From: Blastocatellia bacterium
GTDB taxonomy: Bacteria > Acidobacteriota > Blastocatellia > Chloracidobacteriales > Chloracidobacteriaceae
Assembly (NCBI GenBank): GCA_019695185.1
Contig: JAIBAN010000042.1
Coordinates: 1-64,000 of the forward strand
Direction: 5' to 3'
DNA: 64,000 nt
Position 1 is the first letter of the stretch; each line of letters begins with the position of its first letter. Below the pieces are notes generated by a model. The model was not told the DNA's origin. It did not search any database and worked only from the letters and a program-made list of their open reading frames with translations. Of the stretch, positions 1 through 7,607 are shown piece by piece. A program made the position numbers and the translations under genes.

Positions 1-127
1 TCTCGGGCAGCAGGGTTTTGAGCCGCGCCTGCACCGTTTCGTCCAGAACCGCCCGGCGGTACTTGGTGACCCACACCAAGTGGTAAGCGATTTGATAGAC
101 GGTGTGCCGCGTACTTTTGATTTTCAT
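1..127 (-). CDS. tnpA: IS200/IS605-family TnpA transposase, N-terminal fragment
   Basis: The minus strand encodes an ATG-started reading frame of 42 codons that runs off the left edge of the window. It contains YQIAYHLVWVTKYRR, the well-known N-terminal signature of the small Y1 HUH single-strand transposases of the IS200/IS605 family, which excise and insert as ssDNA. The catalytic HUH and Tyr residues lie beyond the edge and cannot be checked. A hairpin at 215-234 upstream of the start fits a subterminal palindrome of such elements. No second element gene is visible on this side. Confidence 0.85.
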   Translation of the reverse strand, partial: MKIKSTRHTVYQIAYHLVWVTKYRRAVLDETVQARLKTLLPE

Positions 128-214
128 ACTGTATATGGTATCGCATTTCAGGCTTTAAACCAAGTGAAAAGAGTACTTTACGAAAAATACATACTCAACT
201 CGGACAGCATTCAT

Positions 215-234
215 CCCCGGAATAAATTCTGGGG
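215..234. repeat. Hairpin upstream of tnpA, possible IS200 end palindrome
   Basis: An 8-bp stem with one G-T pair (CCCCGGAA against TTCTGGGG) and a four-base loop lies about 90 bp upstream of the tnpA start. IS200/IS605 elements have subterminal hairpins recognised by TnpA, so this may mark one end of the element. The exact boundary cannot be set from one copy. Confidence 0.45.
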
Positions 235-387
235 TTTTCTGCTGGCTTCCTATAAAATAACTGTCCTCGTTTCCACCGGCCTTGCGGCTTTCCGCCGCCA
301 ATCCGATTCAGCAACCGCTGCCTGACAGAGGTTGGGCGTTTTCCCCGAGGTTCAAAAGTTCGGTCGCGCAATACCACAAAAAACCAT

Positions 388-909
388 ATGGCTCGCAATG
401 TTGAAATCAAAGCTCCCGTCTCAAACCCCGAGGAGATGCTCCGGCAGGTGTTGCTTTTGGCTACCGGGGAACCGGTTGAAATCGAGCAGGACGACACTTT
501 TTTTCACTGCCCCCAAGGTCGCTTGAAACTGCGGGCCTTTCCTGATGGAACCGGCGAACTCATCTTTTACCAGCGGCACAATCTGGCCGGTCCAAAGGTA
601 TCGGAATATCAAATTGTTCCGACCCATTGTGCCGAACGCTTGCGACAGCTTTTGACTCAGGCGTATGGCCAAGTTGGACGAGTCAAAAAACGAAGGATCC
701 TTTTTTGGGCAGGGCGGACCCGAATTCACTTTGACCGGGTTGAACACCTGGGAAATTTTTTGGAATTGGAAGTCGTCCTGGGAGAAACCGAACCCGCTTC
801 CGTTGGAATGCAGGAGGCGCAGGACTTCCTGACGGCGTTGGGAATCAGTCTCCATTCTTTGATTGATTGTGCCTATGTTGACCTGCTCAAAGCTGGAAAA
901 CCTTCCTGA
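388..909 (+). CDS. CYTH-domain protein (class IV adenylate cyclase / triphosphatase-like)
   Basis: A 173-residue protein opening with ARNVEIKA, the N-terminal ExK signature of the CYTH (CyaB/thiamine triphosphatase) fold. Alternating charged strands typical of the triphosphate tunnel follow, for example GRLKLRAF, KVSEYQIV, KKRRILFW, TRIHFDRV and LGNFLELEVVL. The length is normal for a single CYTH domain. Family members hydrolyse triphosphates or cyclise ATP with divalent metal, and the substrate cannot be told from sequence. The gene stands alone between the IS fragment and a convergent peptidase gene. The start was chosen because the signature begins at residue 2; no strong ribosome-binding site is visible. 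Confidence 0.8.
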   Translation: MARNVEIKAPVSNPEEMLRQVLLLATGEPVEIEQDDTFFHCPQGRLKLRAFPDGTGELIFYQRHNLAGPKVSEYQIVPTHCAERLRQLLTQAYGQVGRVKKRRILFWAGRTRIHFDRVEHLGNFLELEVVLGETEPASVGMQEAQDFLTALGISLHSLIDCAYVDLLKAGKPS

Positions 910-990
910 GAAACGGCTTTGTGAAGCAGGACCGGATTGCCCGGACTTTGGTTGGTGCTGGATGAACCAAGTCCGGGCTCCCACCTGGGG

Positions 991-1017
991 GGGTACCGCC
1001 TGGAGCCGGCGGTACCC
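991..1017. terminator. 10-bp perfect inverted repeat between convergent genes
   Basis: GGGTACCGCC and its exact complement are separated by 7 bases, between the end of the CYTH gene and the end of the M28 gene. The position suits a bidirectional transcription end, but no T-run follows, so termination is inferred. Confidence 0.4.
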
Positions 1018-1103
1018 GATTGCTGCTTAGGTTGTTGAGGAGGTGGTCTATGTTGTTTTCATCTGGACAAGTCGTTTGAGACAAGTCACTCGGCTGCTTT
1101 GTG

Positions 1104-2660
1104 TCAAAAACTGGTCTGACCGGCCAAAACCGCTCGTAATACCGTGAGGTCATTGGTTCCCAAAGTCAGGTTACTGCCCCGGCTGGTGTTGGCGTTCACC
1201 GGCACCACATCCGCCGCCAGAATTTGCGCGGTGGTCAGGGTGGTTTGGCCCTGGCTGGCGGCTCTGGCAAGCGCAAAATCATTGGCCTCCATGTTTCCGT
1301 TCCCAGTGACATCCCCCCACATGACAAATACGGGGAACCGGGAGGCAGCATTGGCTTGGTCGGTGACGGTAGCCGGAATGGTTTGGGTGGTGACGGCCGG
1401 CACCCCGGCCACCTGGACGGTCAAATACCCATTGATATTGCCGGTCAATGTGGTTGAGGGAGGGACGGTGACATCAATCCGGGTCGCGGTCACATTCTGA
1501 ACCGTGGCCGGAATCAAATTTGTCCCTCCAAAAAAGACCTGGGTTGAACCGGGCACAAAGTTGGTGCCGAATATCGAAATGGTTTTTCCCGGAAAAGAGG
1601 AAATCGGATAAAACTGGGTCACCGTCGGGAGTTGGACCGGATTGGCCAATTCGTTGGCCCAGGCGGCCACCACCCGCAAGGCCCCGTTGGACATATCGGT
1701 CGAAATATTGGCCGGGACATCTGTGGTCCGATGATAGCCCGGATAGACATCCCAATCGTTCTCAATCACCAGCACCGACGGCAATCCGGCATTGATGAAA
1801 GGGATATGGTCGCTGCCAAACGGGTTGAGCGAAATTACGGAACGCAACGTGGTGTATTGCTGCGCCAGACTGACGGGAAGCGCCGTTTGGGCCTGAAACT
1901 GGGTGGAGGTTTCAAACAGGATGTCCAGGTCCGCATCCGCCGTGTACCCAATCATGTCCATAATCAAAGCCAGTTTCAGCTTGCTGCGCTGTTGGGTGGT
2001 GAGCGAATTGACATAGGCTTTGCTGCCGTACAGCCCTTGCTCCTCACCGGAAAAGGCGGCAAACACCAGCGTCGTCTGGGGGCGGTTGTGGGAAAAAATA
2101 TCAGCCAGTTCCATCAAAGCTGCCGTCCCGCTGGCGTTGTCTTCGGAACCAGGGGCATTCGTTGAGGGATTGCTGTTCGAAATGGAATCGTAGTGGGCTC
2201 CGACCAGAATAAAATCCCCCGTCCCCTGCGGGTCACTGGTTCCGGGTAACACGGCAATGATGTTGCGCCCGGAAACTCCCTGGGTAAACGATTGCGATGT
2301 GGTTTGCAGGCCCAGATTCTGAAAATAGTTTTGCAGGTATTGAGCCGCCTGTTCACATCCGGAGGAAGTGGTATAGCGGCTGCCGAAATTGGCCAGGGTC
2401 TGGATATAGCCCTGATACCGCTGCACATTGATTTGGCTCAGAATGGTGGGGGTGGCCGCTTCACTGCCCGGCAGGCGGCCAATCTTGCGATGAGTGAGCG
2501 CAGCCAGTTCCGCCCCCAGCACCAGCGCCGGGTCTTGACCGATGCGGTGCGGATGATGACAGGATTCATGGGGCAATGCCTGGACTCCGGCATTGCGGGT
2601 CAACAGGCTGGTTATGATAAGACACAAGGCAAACCAGCCCAGAGCTTTGATCTGTTTCAT
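1104..2660 (-). CDS. Secreted M28-family aminopeptidase with IPT/TIG and dockerin-like C-terminus
   Basis: A 518-residue exported zinc peptidase with an N-terminal hydrophobic signal segment (residues 5-20). The catalytic domain (about 80-335) carries the M28 di-zinc set: H156 and D158 in AHYDS, D174 in SEDNASG, E206/E207 in SGEEQGLYGS, D235 in MDMIGY and H310 in YPGYHRTTD. An IPT/TIG immunoglobulin-like domain follows from about 345 (PTVTQFYPISSFPGKTI), then a region with dockerin-type calcium loops (GDVTGNGNMEANDF). The last 174 residues resemble the tail of the SpoIID protein at 60261-62291, including the terminal GQTSF. It probably digests peptides outside the cell or at its surface. The ATG start gives a clean signal peptide. 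Confidence 0.9.
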   Translation of the reverse strand: MKQIKALGWFALCLIITSLLTRNAGVQALPHESCHHPHRIGQDPALVLGAELAALTHRKIGRLPGSEAATPTILSQINVQRYQGYIQTLANFGSRYTTSSGCEQAAQYLQNYFQNLGLQTTSQSFTQGVSGRNIIAVLPGTSDPQGTGDFILVGAHYDSISNSNPSTNAPGSEDNASGTAALMELADIFSHNRPQTTLVFAAFSGEEQGLYGSKAYVNSLTTQQRSKLKLALIMDMIGYTADADLDILFETSTQFQAQTALPVSLAQQYTTLRSVISLNPFGSDHIPFINAGLPSVLVIENDWDVYPGYHRTTDVPANISTDMSNGALRVVAAWANELANPVQLPTVTQFYPISSFPGKTISIFGTNFVPGSTQVFFGGTNLIPATVQNVTATRIDVTVPPSTTLTGNINGYLTVQVAGVPAVTTQTIPATVTDQANAASRFPVFVMWGDVTGNGNMEANDFALARAASQGQTTLTTAQILAADVVPVNANTSRGSNLTLGTNDLTVLRAVLAGQTSF

Positions 2661-2814
2661 GTAAGCATTCCTGGAAAAAATGGTTGAGGTCCGCCGAGCT
2701 TATCATACAGATTCCACTCCGGGGAAAATTTTCCCTGACATTTCCTTTCTCCTTCAGTATTTCCTGATTTACATTATTCTTGAATTTATTCTATAGTTTT
2801 ATTGCCATTCTCGT

Positions 2815-3888
2815 ATGGAAAACCCATCCCCTTTCGAACCACGTTTGACTCTTCAGGAAAGTGCCGGACGATTGCGTCTGACCGATAAACGTGTGTGGCA
2901 GTTTATTGAACAGGGGCGGTTGGCAGCCCATTATGACCGGACGCTCCACCGATGGTTTGTGTTCGAATCCGATTTGCAGGAATTCGCCCAAACGGCGCGG
3001 GGGCCGGGGCGACCCCGGCGAACCACTCCCAGCCCGGTCTCCCAAAGCAACAAGGACGGAGGTCCACCCAAACCAGGACAGGAAAGGAAAACGCCCATGG
3101 CAGAAACACGCACCCTGGCAGTCTTCAATCAAGCGGGCGGCGTTGGAAAATCAACCACCACCAGGGATTTAGGGTACGAACTGGCGACGCGGGGACAGCG
3201 CGTTTTGGTGATCGATGCCGATTCGCAAGGTTCCCTGAGTGACTTTCTGGGCCTGGACCCGTACGGGAAGCCTGAGGCGGAAATTTTCTGGACTGCCGTT
3301 TGTGCCGATATGGATACCGTCCCGCCGCTGGCAACGGCGTTTGGTTTGACCGTTGGCGTTTCAAATCTTTCATTGATTGAAGGAATCGAACGACTGGAAC
3401 GAATGAAGGACCACCTGCGGTTTTTGAAAGTGCTGGATGGCATCAAAGCTGATTTTGACGTGGTGTTGATTGATTGCCCACCTTCGGTTTCGGAAATGAC
3501 GGTCCAGATTTTGCTGGCGGTGGATGAACTGCTGATACCGGTGCAGCCCGAACAAAAAGCCATTGCCGGGTTGGTCATTGTCCAGAAGGAAATCATCAAA
3601 GCCAATAAACGCCGGTTGCGAATTCAAAACCCGTTGCGGATTTCAGGCATAGTGCCGACAATTTTCAACCCCAATCTGAGTGTTCATCTCAACAACCTGA
3701 AATATATCGAAACCATTGCCCAGACCCTGCGCTGTCCGGTTCTGCCTGCGGTCCGCCGGTTGACTGCCGTGACCGAAGCCTCAACCTACGGGCAACCCCT
3801 CAAAGTGTATAAACCTTCCTCTCCGGCCAATGACGACATGGCCCGGATTGTAGACTGTCTCTTTGCGGAAACCGCCGCGTCTGTGTGA
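2815..3888 (+). CDS. parA: ParA-family ATPase fused to an N-terminal excisionase-like HTH
   Basis: A 357-residue protein. Residues about 10-60 (LTLQESAGRLRLTDKRVWQF and on) look like a MerR/excisionase-type helix-turn-helix. A Pro/Arg-rich linker leads to a ParA ATPase beginning near Met95. Walker A reads NQAGGVGKST, with Ala107 where most ParA proteins have the signature lysine. The A' segment VLVIDADSQGSLSDFLGL and Walker B DVVLIDCPPS are present. The ATPase would drive segregation of a replicon together with the ParB encoded 12 bp downstream. An internal ATG at 3097, preceded by GAAAGGA, could give a shorter HTH-free form. This start includes the HTH domain but has no clear ribosome-binding site. 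Confidence 0.88.
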   Translation: MENPSPFEPRLTLQESAGRLRLTDKRVWQFIEQGRLAAHYDRTLHRWFVFESDLQEFAQTARGPGRPRRTTPSPVSQSNKDGGPPKPGQERKTPMAETRTLAVFNQAGGVGKSTTTRDLGYELATRGQRVLVIDADSQGSLSDFLGLDPYGKPEAEIFWTAVCADMDTVPPLATAFGLTVGVSNLSLIEGIERLERMKDHLRFLKVLDGIKADFDVVLIDCPPSVSEMTVQILLAVDELLIPVQPEQKAIAGLVIVQKEIIKANKRRLRIQNPLRISGIVPTIFNPNLSVHLNNLKYIETIAQTLRCPVLPAVRRLTAVTEASTYGQPLKVYKPSSPANDDMARIVDCLFAETAASV

Positions 3889-3900
3889 AGGAACCATCCC

Positions 3901-4860
3901 ATGCCCAAATCAACCAAACCAATGCCCAACCGGATTCCGGTTGCTTTCATCAACCGGGTTGCCAATGAATCAGCCGCCAGTCAGGCCGGCGAGGTTCTGT
4001 TACGGGTGAAACTGGAGCATATCCGGGAAAATCCGCATCAGCCCCGCAGCACCTTTGAACCGGTCCAACTTGATGAACTGGCGGCCAGCATTGCCACCTA
4101 CGGCATGCTGGAACCCCTGGTGGGGCGGGAGGAACCGGACGGCACCTATACACTGATTGCCGGAGGACGGCGACTGCGAGCCGCACGGCAATTGGGGTTG
4201 GTCGATGTGCCAATGGTACTGCGGCGTGCCACCAATGAGGAACTGCTGGACCTGGCTTTGGTTGAAAATATTCAGCGGGCGGATTTGCATCCGGTGGAAC
4301 ATGCCCGCGCGCTCCGCCAATTGGTGGACCGGCTGGGTTCACAGGAGAAAGCCGCCCTCGCGGTGGGTATCAAGCGGAGTACCCTTGCCATGCAATTGAG
4401 TATTTTGAACCTGGCGGAACCGGTACTTGACACCTGCCTGCAGGTTTCGGGGCTTTCCTGGCAGCGGGTCCGGCAACTGCTCAAATATCCGGAAAAAATG
4501 CGGCTGGGCCTGGCTCTGAAGCTGGTTGGCGAGGCAACGGCGGAGGCAACCGCAGATTCCGGCCCTCGCCTGTCGGTGCGGAAAGCCCCCCGGACAATTC
4601 CGCCGAATGTGATTCGGATTGCCGGGAAAACCGGCTCCGCCCGGACCGGATTTTCCGCCCGGATTCGTTTTGCCCGCAAAAACCCGACAGAAACTGAACG
4701 AATCGAAGCATTTCGGACTCTGTTTACCGAAAGCATGAAACAACATGGCAGGCAGGTCCTGGTTTTTGAACTGCCCGCTGATGCCACCCCGGAAGACCAC
4801 ATCAAAACACTTCAGGCAGAGTTGGAACGACTGCAAAAAGCAGCTGTGTCACCCCGGTGA
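3901..4860 (+). CDS. parB: ParB-family partition protein
   Basis: A 319-residue centromere-binding CTPase-type ParB. The N-terminal ParB domain has the ENPHQPRSTF segment, DELAASIATYGMLEPL, the C-motif-like GGRRLRAARQLG (residues 88-99, with Gly in place of the usual Glu of GERR) and VENIQRADLHPVEHA. A KorB/HTH-like middle region follows (EKAALAVGIKRSTLAMQLS). The C-terminal 130 residues are basic and then charged, with a helical dimerisation-like end. It lies 12 bp after the HTH-parA gene and is almost certainly co-transcribed with it. No gid or rnpA neighbours are seen, so this is not the usual chromosomal par context. The cognate parS was not identified. Confidence 0.9.
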   Translation: MPKSTKPMPNRIPVAFINRVANESAASQAGEVLLRVKLEHIRENPHQPRSTFEPVQLDELAASIATYGMLEPLVGREEPDGTYTLIAGGRRLRAARQLGLVDVPMVLRRATNEELLDLALVENIQRADLHPVEHARALRQLVDRLGSQEKAALAVGIKRSTLAMQLSILNLAEPVLDTCLQVSGLSWQRVRQLLKYPEKMRLGLALKLVGEATAEATADSGPRLSVRKAPRTIPPNVIRIAGKTGSARTGFSARIRFARKNPTETERIEAFRTLFTESMKQHGRQVLVFELPADATPEDHIKTLQAELERLQKAAVSPR

Positions 4861-5027
4861 CAAGCCGTCAAGACATCCGGAAAAAGCATTGGCGGGCCGG
4901 AGGTACGGTCCGGCTGGTCTGATGAGCTGATGGTCGAAGGCAAACGTGAATCACACCCAGGCACCGGCGAGGAATCAGCACCACTCTCTGGCACAAAAGG
5001 CAAGGGGGCTTTCTGTGCCTTACCCAA

Positions 5028-5384
5028 TCACCAGGCAATTGGCTGAAAGGAACCACAGGTCTGGCTCCCCCATAATTCAGCCACATTGGCATAATGGCCT
5101 GGTCCCAGGTCAATCGGAAACGGCTCACAAAAATCAGGTTTGTGATAAAACCGCCAAATACCCTGGTGAATCACGATTGAAGAAATATGCCCTTGCCATT
5201 CGGGGGTGACCAAGTTCACCCCCACCCCCAGTCTCAGGCTCAAGCCCGCAAAACAACGTTCCGAAAAAAGTTCACAGTCGGGGTAAATTTTGGCTGGAGG
5301 TTCGAACACTGCCCGCCGTTTCGCACCTCTATTCCCGTCAACTGGAACCGCTGTCGCAAATGAAAGGAATTCCTGGTAATCCAT
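5028..5384 (-). CDS. Beta/gamma-crystallin-like small protein, probably decayed 5' end
   Basis: A 118-residue reading frame whose C-terminal half (HISSIVIHQGIWRFYHKPDF, PIDLGPGHYANV, CGSFQPIAW) has the spacing of aromatic and Gly residues seen in beta/gamma-crystallin Greek-key motifs. It closely matches the gene at 55424-55789. The match begins at about AKIYPDCELF. The first 30 residues do not match, whereas pieces resembling the paralogue's N-terminus (such as GLPGIPF against GLPGSPW) lie just upstream in other frames. A frameshifted or re-started gene is therefore likely. It is convergent with parB. A 35-bp repeat shared with the ECF sigma leader lies about 95 bp upstream. Confidence 0.6.
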   Translation of the reverse strand: MDYQEFLSFATAVPVDGNRGAKRRAVFEPPAKIYPDCELFSERCFAGLSLRLGVGVNLVTPEWQGHISSIVIHQGIWRFYHKPDFCEPFPIDLGPGHYANVAELWGSQTCGSFQPIAW

Positions 5385-5478
5385 GGGTTATGCCTTGTGC
5401 GTTGTGTGATCGGCCATTCTTGCAAACTCCACATACATTCCGGGCAGGTGAAATGTTTTGAGTTTGGTGGCTTTTTTT

Positions 5479-5513
5479 ACTTATTTCCCGGTGAGGGGCA
5501 AAAAGTTGCGGTC
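5479..5513 (-). promoter_or_regulatory. Copy 1 of a 35-bp element shared with the ECF sigma leader
   Basis: The segment ACTTATTTCCCG-N5-GGGCAAAAAGTTGCGGTC (plus-strand reading) recurs at 7169-7203 with only the five central bases different. Read on the minus strand it precedes the crystallin-like gene. It contains CCGCAACTTTTT, reminiscent of the AAC core of ECF -35 elements. In this copy GGTGAG/CTCACC can also form a hairpin. Promoter function is inferred. Confidence 0.45.
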
Positions 5514-5613
5514 TCTCACCAAAAATTTTCCGGGAATTTGGAAAATCAAACAAAAAGGTAGAGTTAAACCATAGTGACAGCTTACTTTCCGGCTTAACTC
5601 TGGTGGTTGGTTG

Positions 5614-6552
5614 TCAATCACCCTGGGGCATGGTTCCCTCCTTCGCACTGTTGGGAAGGGGAGGTGGCTGCTCAAGGCGGTCCACTGCCTTGGCTGGATT
5701 TTCAGCACAGCCCACGGCAAAACCCTGATTATTTCCGGTCGGAGGTACAAACTGAACCCACACGGTAAAAGGTTCAGCGCCGGTTATCAGGGGACGGTCA
5801 CATTGGATTTGGTAGCGCAGCCCTTCATGTTCAAAAGCAAAGATTTTTCCATCAAGAGTTCCAATTGGTTGGGCCTTGGTGCCGTCCACGGGGAATAAGG
5901 TCAAAATAAACCCGCCGGCCTGCCCGTTTTGCACCCACAGGGCGGTTCCTTCCTCGTCCTGCCGGGTGACAGCCACTTCCACCTCATCCACCACCAGCCG
6001 CAACTTGCCTGGAATCAACCGGACGCAATTCAAGCGTTCCAAGGTGGGAATGGGTTTGGCGGTTTCGCCGCGCATGACCGGCACACGGTCCGAAAGCTTT
6101 CCTTTCACGGCTGGAACCGGAATGAAAATCCGTTCTCCGCTTTGGGGTTGTGTCGAAGCGGCCACGGGAATGGTGACCGCCGGTCCGGGAACCAGGTGAC
6201 TGGTGGTGAGCACCACCACCTGCGGTTCCTGCAAAACCGACCACGTGCCAAAGGAAATGACCAGTCCGGCAGTGGTGACTGCCAGCGGCACGGGAATGCG
6301 GACATCGGCAGTCACCGCCCGCCACCAGCCATGGGTCAATTTCCGCTCTTGCTCCTGGTCGAAAGACTCCATCACTTTGGTCCGCAACCGGGGAGGAGGG
6401 TTCCAGGCTGCCGGTTCGGCCTGCCATCCCTGTTCCAATAACTCGGCAGGAAATTCAGGCTGGCGATACAGGTCCATTGGATATTGTTGTTTGGACATTG
6501 AAGTTTTCAAATCACCCGTTCCTTGAGGGCGCTGTGAATGCTGTCTGGACAT
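5614..6552 (-). CDS. Putative membrane-anchored anti-sigma factor
   Basis: A 312-residue protein encoded 29 bp downstream of the ECF sigma gene, in the usual place of its regulator. It has an acidic/aromatic N-terminal segment (cytosolic, about residues 25-75), one membrane segment near 90-110 (PVPLAVTTAGLVISFGTWSV) and an outward beta-rich domain ending in a proline-rich tail. No HCC zinc motif of the ZAS type is seen. Assignment as anti-sigma rests on operon position and topology, not on a recognised domain. Alternative ATG starts occur at 6498 and 6477; the longest form is given, and the first 18 residues look unlike a conserved segment. Confidence 0.55.
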   Translation of the reverse strand: MSRQHSQRPQGTGDLKTSMSKQQYPMDLYRQPEFPAELLEQGWQAEPAAWNPPPRLRTKVMESFDQEQERKLTHGWWRAVTADVRIPVPLAVTTAGLVISFGTWSVLQEPQVVVLTTSHLVPGPAVTIPVAASTQPQSGERIFIPVPAVKGKLSDRVPVMRGETAKPIPTLERLNCVRLIPGKLRLVVDEVEVAVTRQDEEGTALWVQNGQAGGFILTLFPVDGTKAQPIGTLDGKIFAFEHEGLRYQIQCDRPLITGAEPFTVWVQFVPPTGNNQGFAVGCAENPAKAVDRLEQPPPLPNSAKEGTMPQGD

Positions 6553-6581
6553 GTCGGTTCGAGCCTTTCTGGTTCAAAGAG

Positions 6582-7166
6582 TTACTTTTTTCCACCCGGT
6601 TTCAGTAATTTTTTCATTCCTTCCCGTGCCCGAAAGAGAAGGGATTTCACCGCCGGTAGCGTGATTCCCACGGTTTCTACAATTTCCTGCATGGAAAACT
6701 CTTCAGCATCGCTCAAGTGCAACACCTCTTGTTGCCGTTCAGGTAACTTCAAGGTTGCTTTGTTGAGGTCCATCACCTGATTCGCTTTCTGTTCAAACGT
6801 ACTGTCAGTCCCGCCTGCCGCCGCCTGTGGCCTTAACCACTCAAGATACGCAAGGGTCCGCGCCTGCCGCCGCCGATGTTTCCGGATTAACTTGTCGGCG
6901 ATTGAACAAAGAAAAGTTTCAAAAGACACGCCGCGTTCCGCGTCAAAACGGTCCCGGTGTTTCAAAATTTCCAGAAACGTATCTTGAACCAGGTCTTCCG
7001 CCACGGTGACCGAGTGGATACGGTGGACCACAAAACGCCATACGACGGCATGATGGCGGTCGTAAAGCTCGCCAAAAGCCGCCGAGTCTCCTGTTTGGGC
7101 TCGGTCGAGCAATTCCTGGTCCATTCCGGTGCGGAAAAAATCCGGTTCAAATTTTTTGTTTTTCAC
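6582..7166 (-). CDS. ECF-type RNA polymerase sigma factor
   Basis: Up to 194 residues with region 2 (DSAAFGELYDRHHAVVWRFV, VAEDLVQDTFLEILKHRDRF) and region 4 (LPERQQEVLHLSDAEEFSMQ and LPAVKSLLFRAREGMKKLL), the arrangement of group IV sigma factors. It directs RNA polymerase to a small regulon, presumably held inactive by the product of the following gene. The longest frame starts with GTG at 7166. The ATG at 7124 (MDQELLDRAQ) fits better if the conserved element at 7169-7203 is the promoter. The element's second copy upstream of the crystallin-like gene suggests a possible target. Confidence 0.93.
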   Translation of the reverse strand: MKNKKFEPDFFRTGMDQELLDRAQTGDSAAFGELYDRHHAVVWRFVVHRIHSVTVAEDLVQDTFLEILKHRDRFDAERGVSFETFLCSIADKLIRKHRRRQARTLAYLEWLRPQAAAGGTDSTFEQKANQVMDLNKATLKLPERQQEVLHLSDAEEFSMQEIVETVGITLPAVKSLLFRAREGMKKLLKPGGKK

Positions 7167-7168
7167 TT

Positions 7169-7203
7169 ACTTATTTCCCGCAGGCGGGCAAAAAGTTGCG
7201 GTC
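7169..7203 (-). promoter_or_regulatory. Copy 2 of the 35-bp element, upstream of the ECF sigma gene
   Basis: It is identical to 5479-5513 at 30 of 35 positions, with the differences confined to five central bases. On the minus strand it sits immediately upstream of the sigma gene, where an autoregulated ECF promoter would be expected. The surrounding 7167-7607 divergent intergenic region shows nothing else I can name. Confidence 0.5.
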
Positions 7204-7607
7204 CCCCAAAAAATTATTTCTGAAAATTTGCCAACAAGACGGGCTTATCGCTGACCGTTGCCTGCCCGAGCACGCCGGAAGGGAGTCGCAACCTGCGGGA
7301 AATCAGACTGGGTTGGGTTTTGGACTCACACTCGAAACAACAGGCTGACAGGACGATACCAATTCGCCCCCTTCCTTTCTGTGTTTTCCCCAGGAGCCTG
7401 GGGAAGGTGGTTCTCATGTATCAGGCATGATTCCCCGGTACCGAACCTTGTCACCGGAAAGTAAAAATGGATAGCATGATGAAAGTACCCCGGCACAATT
7501 TTCCTTCTCCCAACTGGTTCCACTTGACCTGTACCATTTCGACACGGGCTTTTTTCTGACAGAACAGTGGAACACCAGAATTTTTTCCTGCAGAAAGGTC
7601 CATTTTC

